A stretch of 17,287 bases of DNA from Conidiobolus incongruus B7586 (lineage: Eukaryota > Entomophthoromycota > Entomophthoromycetes > Entomophthorales > Conidiobolaceae): contig JNEM01009718.1 in NCBI GenBank assembly GCA_000697335.1, positions 1 through 17,287 of the forward strand, read 5' to 3'. How positions within the stretch are numbered: the first letter of the stretch is position 1; each line of letters begins with the position of its first letter. The position numbers and the translations under genes are program-made. The notes under the pieces are model-generated. The model was given only the letters and a program-made list of their open reading frames with translations. It was not told the DNA's origin and ran no database searches. This document shows, piece after piece, positions 9,472 to 17,287 of this stretch.

Positions 9472-10572
9472 TTATCCCTGAAACTTTATTAGGGCTTCAA
9501 GATTCGTCATATTTTTATGCAAGTGGGAGGCTTGAGTCATGCTTGGGTGGAGTGGTAAAGATCGCGACGCCGCCCATGAGTTGCGCGAGCTTATAGGAGA
9601 GATATCCAGGTTGGACGACTTGTTGGAGTCGGATGAGTAGCACCATTCTGTGAGCTTGGAGCCCGGCTGCCAGATGTCACAAACAGCGGCAAGTCGCCTG
9701 AGATATAATTGGTACTTGTCACTTTCGCTGATGAGGTAGTGGCCGTACCCGCATGCTAGCAACACTTGCGATTGGTCGGCTTTGAGCTTGGCTAGAGCGT
9801 CATGAATCGTTGCCAAATGGTGCTGGAGTCGCATCACTTGGTCAATTATGCTAAGCTGCGATCGATACAGTGGTGGTAGGGGAGGTGTCCACGTGGGAGC
9901 ACGTCCTAGTAACTTGTCCAGCAGGGATGCGGATCTCACTTTGAAAGATTTGGGATTGTGGTTGGATTCTGATGTGGAGGGTTCTGGAAGGGTTGAAGGC
10001 GGTACCGACTCCCTAGCAGCCCAATAGTTAATACTATCGACCCACCTGGCAGCCGAATGCTCATTATTCACCTGGAACTGATACTTTGCACCATTTGCTA
10101 ATTCCAATTCCCAAATGGCGCGTCCATGTGTTGTGCTTGATGACGACCTTATGGGTAATTTTCTAGCAACAGCATGCATGAGACACAGTGTGCCCAACTG
10201 TCTATCCAAATTTTCTTGATCTACGGAATATAGGGAATCGTCACTGGTAGCCTTGAACATTTTGAAGGAAGCCCTCTCGAAGGTGACCAAACAGTAAGTC
10301 CACTGCCTGTTGAAGCACTTGTGGTGGTGGGATTTCTGAACCATTTTCATCTGAATCAATTCACTCATCTCCATGTCGGAACTGTACGACGACGGAGCAT
10401 AACTGAAACGCTTATTATTCATCAAATTCATGCTCGGCGACAGTTTGTGCATTTGTTGGGAGGTTCTACTAGTCACCTGATTCAATTCCTTGGTGGGAAA
10501 TGTTGCTAACATACCATTTTCCCTATCCAAAGGTAAAATACTCGCGGATAAATTTCTATTCACTAGTGCCAT
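9472..10572 (-). CDS. PH-domain protein, EFA6/PSD-like (PH_9 type), without a Sec7 domain
   Basis: A single 1101-nt exon of 366 residues. Residues 1-66 are Ser/Asn/Met-rich and probably disordered. A pleckstrin homology domain covers about 67-190: strands SELIQMKMVQK and RQWTYCLVTFE, a variable insert, LCLMHAVARK, AIWELELANGAKYQFQVNN, and the C-terminal helix AARWVDSINYWAARES with the conserved Trp177. The INYWAAR signature, a Pro-rich linker (PTWTPPLPPL, 227-235) and a helical stretch rich in Leu/Gln/His (about 240-300, including SDKYQLYLRRLAAV) match the C-terminal half of EFA6/PSD-type Arf exchange factors. There this part binds phosphoinositides and places the protein at the plasma membrane. 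The Sec7 catalytic domain that precedes PH in those proteins is absent, and nothing like it is visible upstream, so an adaptor or membrane-anchor role rather than exchange activity is inferred. The gene is about 50% GC, far above its flanks, and intronless unlike its neighbours. ATG at 10572 is the first in frame after upstream stops. Confidence 0.85.
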   Translation of the reverse strand: MALVNRNLSASILPLDRENGMLATFPTKELNQVTSRTSQQMHKLSPSMNLMNNKRFSYAPSSYSSDMEMSELIQMKMVQKSHHHKCFNRQWTYCLVTFERASFKMFKATSDDSLYSVDQENLDRQLGTLCLMHAVARKLPIRSSSSTTHGRAIWELELANGAKYQFQVNNEHSAARWVDSINYWAARESVPPSTLPEPSTSESNHNPKSFKVRSASLLDKLLGRAPTWTPPLPPLYRSQLSIIDQVMRLQHHLATIHDALAKLKADQSQVLLACGYGHYLISESDKYQLYLRRLAAVCDIWQPGSKLTEWCYSSDSNKSSNLDISPISSRNSWAASRSLPLHPSMTQASHLHKNMTNLEALIKFQG

Positions 10573-10742
10573 GTTTGAATTTCAATATTATTCAATTCAA
10601 TATATCAATAATAATTCGCACTCGGAATAACTTTAATAACTTAAATAACTCTCAAGACAATTTAAATAGATTGAATAAAAAATAGCAATAATGAAAACTA
10701 TTGATAAATAATTTAATATAGAATTTAATCGATCCACAGCCC

Positions 10743-10753
10743 TTTATATATAT
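10743..10753 (-). promoter_or_regulatory. TATA-like element upstream of the PH gene
   Basis: The minus strand reads ATATATATAAA here, followed by GG, about 170 nt before the PH-gene ATG. It is a good TATA match at a plausible distance, implying a leader of about 130-140 nt. The AT-rich background makes chance occurrence likely, so this is a candidate only. Confidence 0.3.
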
Positions 10754-10759
10754 CTCAAA

Positions 10760-13700
10760 ATTAAGGAAAATTTCATTCATTTGGTCCGTTCATTTTCTGA
10801 AATTCACCCCTTCCAATTTGCACACTCCAACCATAAAAAGATTTCAGTCTAGGAGGTTAACTTTATTAAGAATCTCTCAAACTAAACCAAATTGAGTATT
10901 TCACTCCTTCCATTTCACTGATGAATCATTTCTATATTTTCATAAATGATTTAATCCAGGTATTATTTGAAAATTCACAAATTAGGTAATTCTCAATATA
11001 TAAACTATACCTATTATGAAGTTATACTCAAGGATTATTATTTGAAATTTTACCATTTAAATTTATTAGTAAAATACAAGGGATTATATTAAGATAAATG
11101 AGATAATTTTAACAATATATATATTTTTTACCTTTGGACTAGTTTTTCTGAGTACTTGGAGTATTTTTATATGGACCTAGTTTTATTAAAATGTATTATT
11201 AATTTATGAATGATACATCAATAACATCCCTAACTCCTTCAAACTTCAGTTTTTGTAGCTCCTTGTTTTCCAAAGTACTCTTTAAAGTTATTCAGATAAA
11301 GATTATTACTTAAAATTTGTATCAGTTTTCAAAGATAAACACCCAAATATTTCCAATTTCATTATATACAGTTTAGGAAAATTGTCGGCTTATGTTGTGT
11401 TTTTTGAGGGTTTTTTTATAAGTGATCTTCGATTTATTTAAGTTTCATTTAATAGTGTTTTTAGAGAATTGAATTCTGTTTATATATATGTTTTTTAATT
11501 TTTATAAAAGTATTGGTGATATTAAGATGGTTATATTCGTTTAGATATTTTTTCACTTCTAAATTGACTCAATTATTATAATATCATCATTAGTATTCAA
11601 TGCGTATCATTTGAATTATAAAAATGAATAAGAATATGGCTAATATTAATTAACTGAAGTCATATAGTTATTGGTTAATCGTTTAAATATTAGAGAAATT
11701 GGTATATAAATATTTATTACTACTTAGACAATACATATAATAAGATAGATTGATAGCTGTTTATATTTAGTTACCAGAGTATACTATTTAGATAATCTTG
11801 TTGATTTTATATTGAAAAACGGATATAGTATATTATCATTACCTATTCAATTCAATTGTAAATATTCTGAGAATTAATTGGTAGTGACTTTGATAACTTA
11901 TTTTACCAAAATTTCTTTATTATATAATTTAATTATGATTGAGTATTGTATAGTTTTGATTGTTCTTTAATATTCACATTAACTATCTAATATTAATATG
12001 CAACCACTTTTTACTTATATTCTATATAACTTTATTGATTAACTCTTACTTTTACGCAACACCTTAATTTAGACAATTAATTTAACTTTGGAATACGTAT
12101 AATATAGAATATTTCAAGTAAATTTTTATTTGTAGAAATTTTTTAGAGTGAAATGTGTAGTTTAAATTAAACTGTCACAGTTACGGATTTAAGTAGGGGT
12201 ACCAAATATTTAATGATGGGGATTTAGACTAGGTGAAAGATTTTGAAAGTTGAATGTTTTAAAATAAAATAAATTATTTAGGATTTAAACTGTATTTTGA
12301 TATTTTATATATTAAAATAACCTTAAATTTGCTTTTATTATTATCAATTTATTAGTGTTAATTCACTACCTAAATTTTTAATTCTCCATAGAATTGGAGA
12401 ACTCACTCCAATTATGGTCACTTTCAAGGCATTTATTTCAAAACTCCATCACTCTTATGCAACACTCCAAATCAAAAAACTTATCAAGTTATTTAGAAAA
12501 AATTTTAAATGTCTCTGTCAAATTTTAGTCAAATAAATCTGAATTAACAGTAAAAATTCAGAGTTTACTTTTGATTACCAATAAAATTACTCTATTTAGG
12601 CCTTGATTAGGAAAATTATTTGAAAGTAATGAATAATATGTATATATAGAAATTTGAAATATGTGCGATTTAAGATTAAAATTTTGAAAATAAGTTAAAA
12701 TATAATTATTTTTAGATGAATTTGAATAAATGCCAGTATATTAATTTTATATTTCTTTTTTGTTAATTTTAGGCAAAAAAAATTTTTTTGAATCAATGCT
12801 ATTTCGAATATGTATTTTAAAATTCAAAACATTAGGGGATTTTTACCACAATCTCTCACAAATATAAGAGAATAACAGCGATTAAATATAATATTTAATA
12901 TTGTTGGCTTTTCAAGTTCTTAAACTCAATACAATACAAAATGATATGACATCATCATTTGATACAAATTTAATACTTAACTGAATTGGGTTAATAATTG
13001 TTTATTGCTGAGTTTTAAATAATAAGATCCTTTCTGTAAAAATCATTTTATCGATTTATAACAGGAAATATACCATTATTTATGATTTTTAAGACATGGA
13101 TTTTTGTATAGATATGAATTCAGTAGTTTAAAAAGCTAATATTAATAATATTGAATTGGCAAGGTAGAATATGTTATTAATTTTAATCTGCTCAGTCCAA
13201 ATTAGCAGTTTTATCGAAAATAAATCAATAAGATTTGACGGAATTCAACATTTAGGAAAAATATTTGTATCATTTCAAAGTATTCTAAATTAATTATATT
13301 CATCATTATTCAATTATGATATGATTATTATAGTTCTTTAGTTTAAAAGTGTTAATTCGTTGAATTTATTAAAACTTGAACAATAATTAATTAATATTAT
13401 TCCTAAATTAATTATTAGATTCAGTTTATTCATAATTTCCCTTATTATTTCAATTTCATAACTATTCATTAATACCAATAATATTGATATTAATTATTTG
13501 ACTATTCTCAAATCATACTAATATTAACAATAATTTTCTGCTCATTTCTTAGTCTCGAACTTTGTATCACCATAATAATACCTTATAAGAACATATTAAT
13601 CATTTCGATTGTTTGCTGATGGTAGAATTAATTAAGCTGAAATTTTGTATTGGAATTATATGATAATGTAATCATATATATTGCTGATAATATTAGATTT

Positions 13701-16700
13701 GTATAAAATAATGGATGGGATATGAATTGTAATTTATTAATAAAGATTGGTTATATAATTAATATTGAATTTCAAGTAATATTTTGCAAATCATTATAAA
13801 ACTTTTTAATATTTGATAGTTGATTACTTCCATTTAAATAATTCAGTCCCATATTCATCATTAATTAACACATTTTCTCAATAGTTTTATTTGTATCATA
13901 TTAACAATTGTATTTTATGATTGATAGATTTTCCTCAAAATTCTACTATGTAAATATTCAAGGTAATCACTACGTTTTTCTATACATAATAAATTTAAGT
14001 AAATACATTTCCACATTTCTAGTGGATCTAGTGTTTAAAGATTAAATAATTTGATATTTCAAAAAATACTAAGAATTTTTAACAGATTATTAATATAGTA
14101 AAATTAATTAAGAGTTTAATTAGATTGAGATAAAAACAGGATTAAAAGTGCCACAGATAATTGATTTAATATTGGATAAATTGATATTATAGTTTAAAAT
14201 TGAGTTTTTGAGTTAAATAATCATGATCGAAAAATATTATCATTTTTGTTTATTAGATAATTTATTATTGAATTATATTAACCTAAAATATTTTTAAAAA
14301 ATTTCATTCTTTACCTTGTTCAACAACTGATATCATACTCAAGTTATAATTGCAGTTAACCATAGCCAGTTAACTTCCAAAGCCCTTAATATCTTGAGAG
14401 CAATCGAATATTTAATGATCTAACAATATTAATGAAATCAAGCATATATTACTAATTATTGAGATCGTTGACAGATTTGTGATGTTATTTCTTTACTCCT
14501 TTCCACTATCTATGATAAATGATGATAGATAGTATACTCAATTAAAATTAGTGTAATAGCTTCTATATTGCCATGATTAGGTTGAATATGGTAAATGATC
14601 TATACCAAGATCTCAAAAAACAAAGATCTTAGAAATGAAATATGTTAGATGAAATTTATATAATTTTTTTTTAAAAATTAATAATTTTATTACTATTGAG
14701 CTTCAGGTTTCAAACCTATTTTTGATAAAAATTTGTGATTTTTTATAACTTTGATGATATTAAAATTGAAATATTAGGTTATAATTTTATACAATTTATA
14801 ATTGTAACAATATAAGAAACTCCAATATCGCAATAAATATATCATAATATAACATGTTTTCTTCGACTATTACCAAAGTTTATCATCAAAATACCCCGGT
14901 TGAATTTAACCAATTATAATAATTAACAAATTCTTTCAAGTCAAATTTCACATAATGAATCGATCGAAAAAAAATTTAAAATTTTACTAAATCCAATCAA
15001 AAGTTAACATACGAGAATAGAAGGAAGATTAACCAAATTGAATTAAATATGTTAGTTTGGGACTTGTGTCTCCATAATTTTTTCATATTCTAAATTTTTT
15101 TTAGTTATTTCCTTTTTATTATTTTTATTCTATTATTATATTAAACCTAATATTAAAAAAATTGAAATTATTAATTATTTTTATTTTATAAATTTATTAT
15201 AAAAATTTTTAAAAAAAATAATTATAATTTAATATAATATTAAGAATAAATTGATTAAATTTTGATAAAATAATTATTTCATGTTCTATAGCTTTATGTT
15301 AGACTATATTAATATTATGCCATAATAATTAAAATATATCAAATAACAATTGTTAAAGAATACAATAAAGAGAATTTTTTAAAACTTTATTATACTCAAC
15401 ATATATTGGATTATATTTAATAAATAACTGATCAATAAAGGACATTGACAACATTTGGTTTATGAGATACTTGACATATTAAACATCAGATTAACTACTA
15501 TATAATACTAATCCATTTATATCATTATATATAATTCAATACTATATGTAAATATTAGCCTATTGAATTATAATATAGTAATTTTTTCAAAAATCTTAAA
15601 AATTAAGTCATTTTAATATTCTTATTTTAATATATAACATGAAATATAAAACTAATAATAATGTGATATATAAGTACTATAATCAATATAAATAATTATT
15701 GAATATCTGTTAGGTAACAATAGAAGTTATTGGTACTTAAATTCAAAATATAAAGTTAGAAAATATATATCAATTTTATTATAGATAATATTTGATTATA
15801 ATTTATTTTCTTAGTGCTTTGACTAATTTCTTTAAATCATATTCTATCATATTGAATTCATTATCAAACTGGTTTATCAAGGATTTCAAAATAGTCATTA
15901 TTGGATTCCAATGTTAATCAGCATATTTCAACATGATAATATCCATATCCAAGTTTCAAGTTGCGCTTTCTACTTCTACGACAAGTATCCTGCCATATCA
16001 GTACAAGAACATGGAGATAAAAACAATATTAAAATTTCATTTAAGCCAAAATTTCACCATATATACGGGGTATAATCACATTGACAAAATTAATAAACTC
16101 AAAAAAATAGGAAGTGAATAAAATATAAAGGTTTAGCTTTATGCATGTTGGAGATAGCTGATACAACGCTTTTAAAAACCTTTTAAATTTCATCAACAAG
16201 TAATTTCAAAACAAATTCAATTTTCGGAAATCCTCTAAAAAAATTGGTGATATTGAAAAATTTACTAAACCAAATTGATTGAAATAGAAATTAAGTCTCT
16301 ATTTAGTATTGGACTAAAATTTTAGATTGATTATAATTTTAAAAAATTTTTATATTAGGATTAATACCAGTATAGTTTTTAATATTTGATACTTGACCAA
16401 ATTCGCTAATCAAATCAGGAAACTTACAACTATTAGGGACATTGAATCTTTTCGAATTGGGTAGAAATTGGATTAGATTTTTAATTATTAACATGATATC
16501 AGATACTCCCCATTGATTAACTCAAATTATTTAATACATTAATTTTCGATTTAGTTGATATATTTCTATATTTTAATGTTAAATGACAAACAGAGTTTAA
16601 ATTTAAGGATTGGTCTCACTACAATTTTTGATTTCTTTCAGTTTGCTTTAGTATGTATTTATAATTCATTATACCTTGATAAATTCAATGAAATATGGCA

Positions 16701-17287
16701 AGTTATTGGTATATTCATTTACTCATAATAGAAAAGTATTATAATTAGATTTAAAAAATAATAGCCTTATGATAAAATTAGTGGGGATAAGGTTTGATGC
16801 TTATTTAATAAATATTGATATATAAACATAATTTTTATATATTTCTTTGAAATAAATAATTTTTTACTTTTAAATTATTTAAATTACTTTATTCAGAAAT
16901 TTTTATAATAAGGATATTATATGTAAAAATAAAATCAAAATTATTATTAATATAAGTTAAAAATATTTAATTATTCTTAATAAGTTTAAAAAAATTAAAT
17001 TATTTTTTTTTATTTTATATTTTAATTTAATTTATAAATCAAATATAATTTAAAAAAATATTATTATTTATCTTAATTAATCAATTAAAAAACATTTTGA
17101 AAATTTTTAAAATTTAACTCTTTATTGATTATTTGTACCTTATATTCTTATATTAATTTAAAAATTATTATTTTTAATTTTTATTTAATAATTTCTATAT
17201 TAGTTTTAAAATAATATATTACTTATATTAATATTATAAATTTTCTTTGTTAAATTAAAATAAAATAATAACTATTTTTTATTTAAT
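10760..17287. other. 6.5 kb AT-rich gene-poor region
   Basis: The right third of the window has stops in all frames at the density expected of 15-20% GC DNA. The longest forward open stretch is 62 codons (15933-16121) and shows no domain. Slightly less AT-rich patches occur near 14860-14920, 15940-16020 and 16140-16460; short protein-like strings can be read in them but I recognise no family and find no splice pattern joining them. No tRNA cloverleaf, terminal repeat, rRNA fragment or transposase signature was seen. It may be a long spacer or fully decayed mobile DNA. Confidence 0.55.

Noticed and set aside
10321-10685. Plus-strand frames antisense to and upstream of the PH gene
   Set aside because: Their content is explained by the minus-strand coding sequence and its leader. 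No independent motifs are present.
14705-14717. AGGTTTCAAACCT as a tRNA B box or T arm
   Set aside because: It is a simple palindrome. The 60 nt upstream cannot form D or anticodon arms.
15530-15572. 12-bp inverted repeat TATAATTCAATA / TATTGAATTATA
   Set aside because: Rough expectation is several such repeats in 17 kb of this composition, and no transposase or target-site duplication is evident.
15933-16121. 62-codon plus-strand frame in a slightly less AT-rich patch
   Set aside because: No recognisable motif. Other frames of the same patch read equally protein-like, and the length is expected by chance in this much sequence.
16140-16490. Minus-strand reading with protein-like strings (for example NVPNSCKFPDLISEFGQV)
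   Set aside because: Several stops, no family recognised and no introns joining the pieces. Stretches of about 45 open codons are expected in 17 kb read in six frames.

Overview
The window reads as nuclear DNA of a fungus with an extremely AT-rich genome. Two genes are split by short GT..AG introns (mostly 49-60 nt). Their products are familiar fungal/eukaryotic proteins: an AMPK/Snf1 beta subunit and the U3 snoRNP protein Utp15. A third, intronless gene encodes a PH domain with the 'INYWAARES' signature that I associate with fungal EFA6/PSD-type proteins. Intergenic DNA is roughly 10-20% GC while exons run from about 25% to over 50% GC. I cannot fix the species; a low-GC early-diverging fungus fits, but that is inference.

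Layout: 1-3200 is an AT desert with no gene I can support. 3281-4625 (+) is the AMPK beta gene in four exons, preceded by two short upstream ORFs. 4626-5859 is AT-rich spacer. 5860-7748 (+) is UTP15 in eight exons, joining cleanly into 497 codons. 7749-8070 is AT-rich spacer holding an (AAT)14 microsatellite. About 8073-8578 is an isolated island of about 45% GC with no convincing protein but several nested stem-loops; it is the least explained part of the window and my main candidate for something undescribed, perhaps a structured non-coding RNA. 8581-9428 is AT-rich. 9472-10572 (-) is the PH-domain gene, with a polyadenylation signal and a TATA-like box in the expected places. 10760-17287 is a second, 6.5 kb AT desert.

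The three protein genes do not form a pathway: Snf1/AMPK energy signalling, ribosome biogenesis (t-UTP/UtpA complex) and a membrane-lipid-binding adaptor. The two plus-strand genes are tandem with a 1.2 kb spacer. The PH gene is convergent to UTP15, with the GC island between their 3' ends.

I had no search tools. Protein assignments rest on recognising conserved motifs and on exons joining in phase. The RNA proposal rests on base composition and pairings I could read by eye.
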